Shown here piece by piece: positions 21,220-35,441 of a stretch of 64,000 bases of DNA. Location: the NCBI GenBank assembly GCA_963281155.1, contig CAUJLY010000005.1, forward strand, positions 248,001 to 312,000. Direction: 5' to 3'. Under the pieces are notes generated by a model, which saw only the letters and a list, made by a program, of their open reading frames with translations, ran no database searches and had not been told where the DNA came from. Numbering within the stretch: position 1 is the stretch's first letter; each line of letters begins with the position of its first letter. A program made the position numbers and the translations under genes. Origin of the DNA: Rhabditophanes sp. KR3021. Taxonomy: Eukaryota > Nematoda > Chromadorea > Rhabditida > Alloionematidae.

Positions 21220-22771
21220 TTATTCTTTGACAGTCATTTTTCTGATGTATCTGGTGGATGATTGACTTCTAGTCGTGGTTGGGTAATCATTGTAGTGTGG
21301 TTGTTGAGATGCCAAGTTGTTGGACATTCCACTTTGTGATCTTTCTAAGATGGGATCGTATCTTGTTTCAATTTTGATAGGAACATCTCGGACATTTCCA
21401 TTAAATTTGCTGTTTCCAGCCGAGGCAAATGATTCTTCACGGGAGCGGGAGTATTTTTGATCCAAACGATTTTGATTGTTTGCAAAGGATTGTTGGGGTG
21501 AAGTTTGGTTATTCACGAATGGTTGTGGTTGAGAGGTGGGTGGTCTATTGTTGTCTGCGTGATGATAAACGTTGTTTCTATTGAAATTATCGTCTGAATA
21601 ATTTCGGGATTGGAAATTATTCCTGTCATATGAGATTCCTCTTTTAGTCTTTTCATAAGCTGTTTCCTGGATTCTGTTGCCACTTCCTGCATGACTGGCG
21701 GTTGGGCTGTTTCCGTAACCACTGGAATTGGAAGATCTTCTGGTGTCACGGGGAGCCGGAGTCGGCAAATAATTGATAGATTGTTGTTGAATAGGAATTC
21801 TTTTTTCTCTATTGTAATCAATGGGTGGGAGGTTGATCTTAGGAGCGGAAACATACAACTTTCCATTATTATCCATCGTAGAATTAATTCTACCTAAATC
21901 GACTTCATTGGGAAGTCTGTACTTTCTGATAAAATACATTTTCGTATAATTTTCCTCATCTCTTTTGTCTTGATGTTGTCCTTCGATAATCAAGGTGTCA
22001 TCCATCGTCTTGACTTGCAACTCTTCAGGCCTGAATTGGTAGGCATCTATCTCGACGGCGAATTTTTCTTGGTCAGACACTACATTTACTTTGACATCGA
22101 CGCCATCTTTGAAGGTAGGCTCAGCCCAAATCGGATACATCCCTTTCCAAAACGGATCATTACGCCAATTTTTGTCGATTTGATCTAGTTGGTCATTAAA
22201 ACGAGGCATGATAGTGTTACGTTGAGGCCAGCTTTCAGGCCAATCGTGCCACCAACGGTCAGAATCACGGCGGAACTAAAAAGAGATATCAATAAAATTG
22301 TAAAATACCAAAATATATTTCAAACACATTCCCTCACACACCTTGTCAACAGACACATACAATCAAATTTATATCATCATCTCCCATATGATATTTACAA
22401 ATACCAAAAAAAGACATGTTTACAATGGTGGTTATGCAAAAGGTGGAGAGGATAAATTATCACCAAATTCAATATACTCAACCACTGCTGTCAACAAAGT
22501 TCTTTGTACAAAGAATACTATTATATAGAGTTGGTGAGTGTATCTGCTTTTTAATGTAATTATCTATCTGTCCTTTTTTGACAAACTTTGTACAAAAGGT
22601 TATGGATGGGCATGAGGCAGTATATTAAACTAGTACATGAATACTTACTCTTTCTACCATCTCGCCCGGTCTTGGCCAGTCCATCGGCCAATCTTTCCAT
22701 GAGTCAAAGAATTTGTCATCATCACGAATAGCTAAGTCGTGATCAAAAGGTCTACGTGAAACAAGAGCCAT
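21220..22771 (-). CDS. Long small-heat-shock protein, HSP-43-like
   Basis: Exons 22649-22771 and 21220-22275 (phase 0) give 392 residues. The N-terminus is tryptophan-rich (DSWKDWPMDWPRPG, DRWWHDWPESWP). An alpha-crystallin domain lies at about 98-190 (VNVVSDQEKFAVEIDAYQF, FRPEELQVKTMDDTLIIEG, RKYRLPNEVDLGRI, GKLYVSAPK), followed by an IPI motif that would dock onto neighbouring subunits. Unlike ordinary 15-25 kDa members, about 190 further residues follow, rich in Asn, Gln, Ser and Arg and without predicted fold. This size and layout fit the C. elegans HSP-43 type. ATP-independent holdase function is expected from the family; the role of the tail is unknown. The intron is 373 nt. Confidence 0.9.
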
Positions 22772-23820
22772 AATTGTATGTAGTTGAACAGAATATTCCT
22801 AAAAATCACTGTTTGACTTAAAGGCTTTCTTTGCCTTATTTATATAAATTTTTTAACGCAAACAAACAGAATGGTAGAGGGCGTGTGTTACAGCATGATG
22901 AACTTTGTTTATTTCTTTGCCCCGATAAAGAATTAATATGTTAATAATGTGTCTTCAGGAATGTTTACATCTTTCTTTTTTTGATGTTGTCAACAGAATG
23001 CGATTGAATGATATGGGTGAATTTCGCCATACGGCAAAGGTTAAATTGAATTTTTTGTTTGTCCTCTCACTTTTGTGAGTATTATTTGAGTAAGCGTAAC
23101 AAATAAATATCAATTGTAAAGATATTGCATACTTATTCTAGAATCGTTTTCTATTTTTGGTAATTGTTTGTTTTGGGTAGACATATTTTTTGTGCAAAAA
23201 TGAATTTATTTGATAATATTCATCATCTTTGAACAATAAGGAATTTGGTTTGAAAAAATTTGTTTTCACCATGCAACATTAAACTTTTAATCAACATATA
23301 AGTTATGTGTTTGGGCTTATCAAAACCTGATTGGAATTTTCTTTCTAATTAAATGCACCCATCACGACCATAAAAAGGTTGATTTGTGGTAGATACGATT
23401 AAGAAGAAGACAACTTTGTTTTTGTAATATGCATGAATCATGGGTCGGGAATGGTATTATAATACTATATTTCCCACTTTGTTAAAGTGATATGTTGTTT
23501 TTTGGAGGGGTAAACATTGTGGTGGAGATAGATGATGGAAGTGATGAGTCATATTTTTAGGAAATGAACATACAAAATGGTTCTATTGAATACCTTTATT
23601 TGAGCGTGAACTTGAGGCAATTTATTTTTAAAGAGACACAAAATGTTGATTTGAATTGGAAGTTACTTAGTAAAAAGGTAATTGAATTCTTTCTACACAT
23701 CCATTAATTTGAAAACAACTCTTGAAATAAGTTATAAAAAACGATGAAACCAAACAATTATTTACAAAAAAGTTTATTACATTTAGGCAGAAAAGTAGTT
23801 TAAATAAAGAATAGATATGA
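22772..23820. other. Upstream region of the HSP-43-like gene
   Basis: There is about 1 kb between the chaperone gene start and the stop of the next minus-strand gene. It contains a TATA-like element at 22836-22850 and otherwise AT-rich sequence without coding content. No convincing array of heat shock elements (alternating GAA and TTC) was seen. Confidence 0.45.
22836..22850 (-). promoter_or_regulatory. Possible TATA box of the HSP-43-like gene
   Basis: On the minus strand AATTTATATAAATAAGG lies about 65-80 bp upstream of the start codon at 22771, a suitable distance for a TATA element with a short 5' UTR. It stands in generally AT-rich sequence, so a chance match cannot be excluded. Confidence 0.35.
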
Positions 23821-24447
23821 TTAGTCTATGATTTGAATATCATCATCTTGACTGTCATTCGAATAGGAACTGATAAAAACACGAGTTGTGGTTGTTTGAG
23901 TCAAATTAGTCAAGTATCTGTTGTTGCTTCTGGTATGTTCGATTTCTCTTTTCAACTTGTTCTGTTCTGTCTTAAGTATTTCAATATCTTTTAAAGCTTC
24001 GAGATACAATTTTTCGTAATTAACTGAGTTGTTTTCAACATCCGTAATATCACTCTATAAAAATGTGCAACAAGTCATCAAAATTCAAATTACCTTCTGT
24101 GTCAACCCATAAATATTAATTACTTCCTTGGTATCCTTTATTTTAATCTGGCAAGTTGGGCAATACTTTCTACCAGTCGAAAACCACTTCAAAAGGCAAG
24201 ATCTACCGAATACATGACCGCACCTTGAAACAATACAAATTCCGTGTGGTTCTCCGGGATGCTTTAATGTTTTGGTACAAATTATGCATTCATACTCTAC
24301 TATGTGATGGGCTTTCTTTGGTTTCTTTGTTCCATTACAAGGGTTTTCGAAAGAAGGGTTCTCGGGCGTATAAGGCCTTTTGTTTTCTTTTGCGTCCATT
24401 TTACTGGTATTTATTGGCTGCTTAGATCCAAGTCGTGGAAGAGTCAT
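23821..24447 (-). CDS. RING-finger protein with coiled coil (RFWD3-like N-terminal layout)
   Basis: Exons 24094-24447 and 23821-24054 (phase 0, 39-nt intron) give 195 residues. A C3HC4 RING finger spans about 54-95: CIICTKTL, then CIVSRCGHVFGRSCLLKW, then KYCPTC. The spacing CGHVFGxxCLxxW...CPxC followed by KIKDTKEVINIYGLTQK is very like the RING and following segment of RFWD3-type ubiquitin ligases (CGHLFG..C...W..CPQC, DIVVLYARTL). A short coiled coil follows (EALKDIEILKTEQNKLKREI), then an acidic tail (DSQDDDIQIID). RFWD3 itself carries WD40 repeats; none follow here, because a stop and polyadenylation-like sequence come next. It is probably an E3 ubiquitin ligase; substrate unknown. Confidence 0.85.
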
Positions 24448-26345
24448 TGTGGTCTGAAATGAATTGACTTAACTTGAAAGAAATTTAAATTGACTTGATA
24501 TACTGGAGGGTGATTTTAAAAATGGCGCTTAATTGAACGAAGCATTGTTATACTAAAATTACACACTAAGAACAGATGTTGCCCCGCACGGATAGTATGT
24601 CCAACCATTGGTAGTGTATTTAAACTAAACATCACCAGTCTGTCCATCTCGAAGAGATCCAAACAAACATTAGTCCGATTCAAACGGCCTGAAATGTTGT
24701 ACATCAAGCTTGCTATTTAAAATTACAATACTCAAATTATTGGGTCTACTGGTCCACGTGGTGCAAGACTCTTTCATACCAAAATTTAACTAAGTTACAA
24801 AAAAGAAAAGTTGGAGTAGGTGATGATTCATTATAAATCAAAAACATTCATTGGAATTTGCTTTTAATTCAAAGTTTTGTACTATTATGGAATGAGTCAA
24901 TTCCTTTAAGCAAAACGTAATTGTCCTTTGTTATTTTAAAAAGTCATTTTTGATGATTACTTTTTGAATCTTTATTTTGAATAAAGAAGAAGTATGCTTT
25001 TGAAGAATATACATATTTGCAATAGCAATTAATAGTTTATTTTCCCAACTAAATAACTCAGATTTGCAATTCTTACAAATGAGTGATAATTATTTTTACG
25101 TTTCCATAAATGTCAACTGATAATCAACTCATTTTTGGATCTCGAGTAACGTCAAGATAGAATATTCAGTGTACAATTTTAAATCATGTATTGACTCTAA
25201 AAATATACTGCACAAGTGTTTACCATGCAAATTATAAAAGTGTCGAAAGAAGCTATTCTTTCTGAAGCATTTGCAAACATCTATTTTTGAAGATGTATTT
25301 AATATATCAAGATGCAACATTTTTCACTGGCCTGTTTCCTTTAATTTTCACTAAAAGCAAACTAATTATCGTGCATAAAAATGAATGGACTACAATAAGA
25401 GCATATAACGTTTCAATTTATATTGCTAAATTATATCCCAAACCATAAATATGCAGGAAATTAAAGTGTCTTGATAATTTTACATCAAATACTTTGCATT
25501 TTAAATCTGCTAAACAAAGTTTTAATGTTAGTTACTTTTTTAATCTTTTAGTGAACAATAAAATATGTATTGCATATTCATTTTTGCCTTTTTTTACACA
25601 GAAAGCAAAGGACGTGATAATTTAATTCATTGATAACACTAACATCACATCATCAATTGCCATTTGAACACTGATATTAATTTTAATGATGTAATTAAAT
25701 ACCTTTGGTCATATGACCATTTATTGCATTTCCTTGATGTGATTTCCACTTATCTTTATATTGAAATCTAGGTACCAGATATTGGGTGTCATTTTTGTAT
25801 TGAGATTAAATAGTTTATATGTATTTTCAATAATTCAGTCAATTTTCTTTAAGTAAAATCGGCAAAAAAATGCTCCACTTCAAAGTAAATGCGGTCTGAA
25901 GTGTACTGGAGGAACAAACGACTTGGGATGTGGTACGAGGAAAAGAAGATCTAATTTCATGTTACGCAGTGTCTCTGATCTAAAGGCTGCTAAAATGGCT
26001 CGGACTAATAACATTACTTATTAATAACGTACTGTATGCCAAAATTAATTAGAAAATAAATGTTTGTAAAATGATTGTGTTTCTTTTGTTTGTTTGTACT
26101 TATTTAAATTATCTTTTATTTGCTGAAAATAAATTGTTTTTTGTCAGATTGCTTAAATGTGTACTTTAAAAAGCAAAAACATCCCAAATTAGATGCCCTA
26201 TTGTCATTTAGATTCCTTCCTAAAGCGACTTTCCAGACACCTTTTAAAACATTGGAAAAGCGAACACGTGTCAACTTACACAAAACTGAAACTGTCATCA
26301 AAATAACCATTTGATTAGTATCAATTGTCTATCGAAATCAAGAAT
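24448..26345. other. Gene-poor AT-rich region
   Basis: These 1.9 kb lie between the RING gene and the first eEF1B gene. Minus-strand frames at 24516-24707 and 25129-25320 have no recognisable features. One plus-strand open stretch at 25857-26024 has coding-like composition and is listed separately. No RNA gene was recognised. Confidence 0.5.
25857..26024 (+). pseudogene. Isolated coding-like fragment, possibly a lone last exon
   Basis: A 55-codon open frame ends in TAA at 26022-26024 and is followed about 30 bp later by AATAAA. It reads with balanced amino acid use (KCGLKCTGGTNDLGCGTR, then SVSDLKAAKMARTN), unlike the AT-driven surroundings. There is no start codon at the front and no partner exon was found upstream. 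It may be a terminal exon of a gene I could not assemble, or a decayed fragment. Confidence 0.25.
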
Positions 26346-27162
26346 ATGTCTGCCGGCGCCCTTACCCTTTTAGGCGAAATTACTCCATTCTTTCCATCCC
26401 CTACTGCCCTTAAGTCAAAGGAACACAAAGGATTTTTCGGTAAGTTTTCAACTACCACCCCCAACTTTATCAATTTATGTTTTAGCCAAAGCAAAGACTG
26501 CCCTTGCTGAAGCCAAAAGTTTGATCGTCAATACTCTTGATAATATTACTCATGAAGACCCCACACTTGAGTTGGTAAGATCTAACAAGAAGTTGGTTGG
26601 TGAGGTGAAGCTTTTGAAGGAAGCTGTAGATCAATTGGTTGCTGCTTATGGAGCTAATGCCTTTGTTGCTAGAGAAGGTGAAGTAAGTTTGCTTTGGACA
26701 AGGTTGATAATCATTTACTTGCAGGATCACGTTATTGTTGACAAGGCTGAAGACGCAAAGTCTCCAGAAGCTGCGGAGGATTTTGATCTCTTCGATTCAG
26801 ATGAAGAATCTGACTCTGAAGCTAAGAAAAAGATCACTGAGGAGAGATTGAAGGCATATCATGCTAAGAAGGCCACCAAAACTGCCGTCATCGCCAAGTC
26901 CAGTGTAATCCTTGACATCAAGCCATGGGACGACACCACTGACATGGCCAAAATGGAAGAGGAGGTAAAGAAGATCACGATGGATGGTCTCGTCTGGGGT
27001 GGTGCTAAATTGATCCCACTGGCCTACGGAATCAAGAAACTCCAAATCATTATCGTCATCGAGGACGACAAAGTCTCCACCGAAGACTTAATCGAACTCA
27101 TCACCACCGACCTCGAAGAATACGTCCAATCTGTCGACATCCACGCCTTCAATAAAATCTAG
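26346..27162 (+). CDS. Elongation factor 1B, delta-like paralogue
   Basis: Exons 26346-26439, 26486-26682 and 26725-27162 (phases 1 and 0) give 242 residues. The N-terminal half has a leucine-zipper-like heptad segment ([20 protein letters not shown]) as in eEF1B-delta. Then come the acidic [14 protein letters not shown] element, the central acidic region, and the C-terminal guanine-exchange domain ([46 protein letters not shown]). It reloads eEF1A with GTP during translation. Exon 2 stays open through the following intron, but the splice sites and paralogue comparison require the intron to be removed. The next gene, 298 bp downstream on the same strand, carries an almost identical exchange domain. 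Confidence 0.92.
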
Positions 27163-27460
27163 TCCACATATCCCCAAGCACTTATTTTAAATTATAATTA
27201 TTGTTTAACTTTACTGGTCATCAATTTAAATAAATGTTCTATGTATTAATCTCGTTCTCTTGCGTCCTAGTTGGAAATAAAACAGTGTTGTCAGTTGGAG
27301 AAATATTTATTGGTACTTTTATAACTTCCCAATTTTCAGTGAACTTTTCCTCCTAAACTCTCTTTTTCGATTCAATTTAATTTGGTTTTAATGAAACTAC
27401 TTTTTAAAAATTATAATTGTTTGTGGTAATGTTTTTTACTTTTAGATAAACGGCCAAATA

Positions 27461-28158
27461 ATGTCTATTGAATCATTACTCAGTGAAGTTACTCCATTCT
27501 TCTACCACACTGTTGCTGTCAAGGCTGGAGTTGCAACCAACGACCAACACAGGCCATCGACTTCGGGAGAACATGCTGATCTTGGAGCTATCAAGGAAAG
27601 CCAAGTTAAATTGGCAGGTGGAATCGAAGAAATTAAGGCTTTATTGCAAAAGCTTTCTGTTGGAGGAGTTCAAGCTGCTGCCCCAGCAAAGGTTCGTTAA
27701 TTGCCTCAGTTTTGCGTACTTAATAAATAATATAGGTTGAAACTGTTGCTCCAGTTGCCGCCGCCGCCGATGATGATTTCGATCTTTTCGATTCAGATGA
27801 AGAATCTGACTCTGAAGCCAAGAAAAAAATCACTGAAGAGAGACTAAAGGCCTACCACGCCAAGAAAGCCACCAAAACTGCCGTTATCGCCAAATCCAGT
27901 GTAATTCTCGACATCAAGCCATGGGATGACACCACCGATATGGCCAAAATGGAAGAAGAAGTTAAAAAAATCACTATGGACGGGCTTGTCTGGGGAGGAG
28001 CTAAATTGATCCCACTGGCCTACGGAATCAAGAAACTCCAAATCATTATCGTCATCGAAGACGACAAAGTCTCCACCGAAGACTTAATCGAACTTATCAC
28101 CACTGATCTTGAAGATTACGTTCAATCAGTCGACATCCATGCCTTCAACAAAATTTAA
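27461..28158 (+). CDS. Elongation factor 1B, beta-like paralogue
   Basis: Exons 27461-27691 and 27736-28158 (phase 0) give 217 residues. The N-terminus has only the short helical segment of eEF1B-beta type and lacks the leucine zipper of its neighbour. After an alanine-rich linker ([10 protein letters not shown]) comes the same acidic element and guanine-exchange domain as the upstream gene; from [10 protein letters not shown] to the end I see only one amino acid difference (EEYVQ against EDYVQ). It should bind eEF1A directly, with eEF1B-gamma as scaffold partner. The pair is an in-order tandem duplication with a diverged 5' half and a near-identical 3' half. Confidence 0.93.
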
Positions 28159-28393
28159 ATACACTTATTATGGTTGCTTAATATTGTTAATTGGTGAATA
28201 AATTTATATTCTACACTTTTGTGTTTATTTATGTACACTCTGAAGCTTTACTATTTATTAACAAATTACATTCTTAAGATAAAGAAAGAATGTATCCCAA
28301 TTAATGCACTAAAACACACGCCATCTTCATGTGCTTTCTTATCAATAAATGACATATATAAAATAAGAAGAACCGTCTTATTTTTATCATCCA

Positions 28394-31886
<3,493 letters not shown>

Positions 31887-32460
31887 TATTATGTGATCCT
31901 TTAAGAATAAATATCTACATATAAAGAAAGATTTAAATTTAAAATAAAAATCAAGTTCCTTTGTCGGTCGGGAGGACTACTAAATGGTCGAAGAAAGCAA
32001 GTAAGGTGAGGGAGGTCTCCTTTTTGTGTCCACCAAATCTTATTGACAAACAAACTAGTGGACATGACTTTTTCTTCGTCATTAGGTATGAATGGTGGTC
32101 TATATAAATAGGACTCCCATTTCCACTTTACTCTAAATTTCCCCTTTTCTGTACTATTTTTCAAACCAAAAAGTCTAACCTGCGAATCGTTATCTCTTGC
32201 ATATCACAATCTAACTGCGATATCAGTTATTTGTTTTATTTTTTAAACTATATTATGTTTTCGATAGATCAAATTGTTAATACATTCAAGAATGTAACAC
32301 TTATTTGGTCGGTTCTTGGAAATGGGACTGTTGACGTGGGAGTTAAGGAAGAGGGTAGGTGGACATTGCTTTTTTTGATTAGATTAGGGCTTGTGTGACT
32401 TTTGATAAGGTTATCTATTTATTGGAGTTGTTTTTATGTTTTTTTTCCTATTTTATAAAG
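31887..32460. other. Intergenic region between amylase and chitinase
   Basis: There are 570 bp with the amylase polyadenylation-type signal (AATAAA near 31907) at the left. Within 32100-32200 a TATATAAATAGG sequence followed by a pyrimidine-rich stretch could be the chitinase core promoter. The minus-strand frame at 31901-32164 shows no protein features and is not called. Confidence 0.4.
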
Positions 32461-33919
32461 ATGTTTTTGTTGTTAGTGTTGTTGAGTAGTACTATTGGAC
32501 CTTTGACAGGTGCTGCGGTTGGGAAATGCCCAGCCGGTATTAATTATGCTAAGGCGCCTGCTAGTGGATGCACCAAGCCTACTGATCCTAATAATTTGCC
32601 TGAATCTGAGTTGGAACAATGGTTTACCAAGGAAATGTTTGCCGACCTTTTTCCGAAAGCCAATCTCGGGTATGGGCCACATGAATGTTTTCCCTTTTCT
32701 TACGAGTCCTTTGCTATTGCTTCTCGTTATTTTCCTGAATTCGGAAACAATGACGTCAACAACATTTACACTGATGAACAAAACAACAAACGAGACATCT
32801 CAGCTTTCTTTGCTCATGCAGTGTAAGTACAGATAACCTTGAACTAACTAATAATTGGAAATACACCTTTTGTAGACAAGAGACCGGAGAAAACGATGCA
32901 GACTTATATCTAAAATACGAGAAGGAATTTGCCGACGACTGCTTCTACCGGGGAGGTTTCTTCAATTGGTTCGAAGGCGGTCCAGTATCTTCATTCCTTC
33001 GCCAAAATGCGTCTGGCTCTTCACCAGAAGATGGTAGTGTCTGCAATCAGGCCGGAAAGTACTGCACCGACACGGCCGAACTCTCTTACTTCTACCCTTG
33101 CAACAATTCCCAAACAGAAGACTCCTTCTACAAAGGGTGCTACTTTGGGCGAGGAGCTATTCAAATCTCGTACAATTACAATTACGGAATGTTCCAAGAC
33201 TGGTTGAAAACAGTGAACATCAGTGTTGACCTGCTAAATAATCCAAACCTAGTCATGACTCACATGTCCCCCCCACTAGCCATCATGGCTTCAATTTGGT
33301 TTTACATGACACCACAACCACCTAAGCCGGCGATGCATGATATCGTGGTTGGGAAATGGAATGCTGGAGAAAGCAATGTTTTGGCTGGATATTCGGGGCC
33401 AATCTTCGGACCTACCAGTTTGATCATCAATAATGAATGTGGGGGAGAAGATGTCAGCAATCCTGGGGGGCCGGGAGAATCAAGAAGGATTAAGGCTTTC
33501 AAATGGTTTGGGAAGTATTTTGATGTCGAAGTTGGGCCTGAGGAAACATTGTCTTGCAAAAGTGAGTTACTTAATTACTTTGATGAATTAACAACTTTGT
33601 CTAGATATGAAACAACCTTTTGACCGGATGTTCTATCCTCTTTCGTGGCAACCTTCTTGGTCCCAGACATGGAAAGAAGAACCATGCGAGTGCCTTCCAG
33701 CGACATATGGTAAATTACTCATTTTGATTATATATTTTTGCTTTATTAGGCGGAATCATCCCATACTTCGACCCTGCCTACTACCCACCTGAGTTTCAAA
33801 CCCTAAACGATGCCAATCAACTCAAGTGTGTCAACACCATCTACGACAACCCTGCAATGTACAACATGAATCCCAAGACATCTGCTTGTCTTAATCATCC
33901 AAATAAATATAAATTATAA
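32461..33919 (+). CDS. Secreted GH19 chitinase
   Basis: Exons 32461-32822, 32876-33561, 33605-33709 and 33750-33919 (phases 2, 1, 1) give 440 residues. A signal peptide (MFLLLVLLSSTIGPLTGAA) leads to a family 19 catalytic domain: the proton donor Glu123 in FAHAVQETG, cysteine pairs around CFYRGGFF and CNQAGKYCTD, the substrate loop CYFGRGAIQISYNYNYG (209-225) and the SIWFYM helix. The C-terminus adds about 90 residues with four cysteines (CECLPATYGG, KCVNTIYDN). Family 19 enzymes cleave chitin with inversion and are expanded in nematodes, where moulting, egg-shell or digestive roles have been proposed. The start was placed at 32461 because it begins the signal peptide; an upstream in-frame extension would precede it with an unusual hydrophobic stretch. 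Confidence 0.93.
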
Positions 33920-34049
33920 TTGACTTTTGTATACAAAAAATAATAAAATAAACCTTTTTATGGATGTAGTCAAATGATACAATAATTAGATTATAAATTA
34001 AATGATGTAAATTAATAAATTACGATCATACATTTTGTTTGACACGACC

Positions 34050-34745
34050 AAATGACGTGGCAGTTTACTTTTGCCACCTAAACAATTTAAACACAAAGCC
34101 ATGTTTGGGTTTCAAGCTTTTTATCATAATTGTTAGAAGCATCAAGAAGTTGCAACCAGGCAATAGTGGACTGATTTTGCTGTCCACACAATCACCCAAA
34201 CCTCCCCCATCTTTCTTCATAACACAGATTGTCTCATGCTCGGCCAACATCACACCCTGCCTCCTTCCCACAGGAGCCATCGCATCTTTTTGTTATGGGG
34301 TGTTTCAGCAATGCCAGTGACGACTTTGGCCAAAGTCTTTTCATCCATCCGAAAGTAACCTTTATTGCCAGGTGCTTTTATCCTACCAACTGATTCTGCC
34401 AAATCATTAACCTCGCCCTCAAGCCTACCCACATCATCTCATTTTGATGCTCCTTTACTTTGGCTGCCGCTAATCTTTTACCCACCTTTTGGTCTGTCTT
34501 CAGAACAAAAACAGAATAAGGAATCAACCATAATCAGACCATTCAAACACCAAATAATAACCACCCCCAAATTACGTCTCTTCTTGAAAGGACTTTCACC
34601 AAATGACCCTCTAACACCCCCGCCCCAAACGGATCTTCATAAAAAAGATAGACTGCAGCATCCAATAAGTGTTGGTTGTGTGGTGAGGTCTAGCTATCTC
34701 CATGCCACCTTGAGACTCCATCTCGGAGGTGGAGAATAAGAGCAA
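34050..34745 (-). pseudogene. Degenerate coding sequence, source unknown
   Basis: Minus-strand reading gives coding-like segments in two alternating frames. GSFGESPFKKRRNLGVVIIW lies near 34600, TDQKVGKRLAAAKVKEHQNE near 34480, and after a one-base shift comes GRLEGEVNDLAESVGRIKAP through KTLAKVVTGIAE to a stop near 34250. The charged, heptad-like middle suggests a coiled coil. Frame jumps and stops make an intact gene unlikely. I do not recognise the family. Confidence 0.4.
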
Positions 34746-35441
34746 AAAAGAAATGATCACCAAATCAAGGGCCACGTAACCATTGAAACGTGGTGCTTAA
34801 ATTAGAATTGACTTATGGAACAAAATAAGTATACAGCAAAATGACACTTTCCTGACATTTCAAAGGAGCGTCAATTTTGTATCATATCGATCCACACCCA
34901 AATCACAAAAAAACCAAATCAGCAAAAGTTTCCCCGCACCAGAGGTTGCCTTTTAATTGTTGATACAAAAGAGACACCAACTCCACACCAATCTCTCTAC
35001 TCTAATGCCAACCAACATCACTCATCAACTAAACATAATCATCCTACAGTACACCCACAAACCGACCATCGTCATTACCAAAAGACAAAAGTATACACAT
35101 AAGATAGTAGTTTTGGAGTGTTACCTAATCAAAATCTACCACTACCCCTCCTAACTTCGGGCCTTTTAGTCAAAGACGAGTGAATGTTGATAAAATGTAA
35201 TATAATGATGACATCTCCTAAAAGATTATCAAACTTATTAAAAAAAAGCTTTTTATTAAAATGAAAGAAAAGAAGGAGAAGGTAAATTGATTTATTATGA
35301 TAAAATTATCTAACAAATTCATTTATTAGCGTCGAAACAAAATATGAGTTGTGTACAAAAGGCTAGTAAATCTTTACATGGTAAAGGAAGGACAAGTGTT
35401 AGTTGATTGTTAATAAAGTTAAGAGTTATGGGAGGAGGAAG
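34746..35441. other. Intergenic region, no gene seen
   Basis: Seven hundred AT-rich bases precede the stop of the KLF gene. A plus-strand frame at 34957-35154 has biased composition (His, Ile, Thr) and no features, and is not called. Confidence 0.45.

Noticed and set aside
22790..22799. AGAATATTCC as a heat shock element of the HSP-43-like gene
   Set aside because: Only one inverted GAA/TTC pair, located between the TATA-like element and the ATG, with no third unit. It is not enough for an HSE.
26521..26724. Reading eEF1B delta exon 2 straight through its intron, because the frame stays open
   Set aside because: Good donor GTAAGT and acceptor TTGCAG, and the paralogue and family lack the inserted hydrophobic segment.
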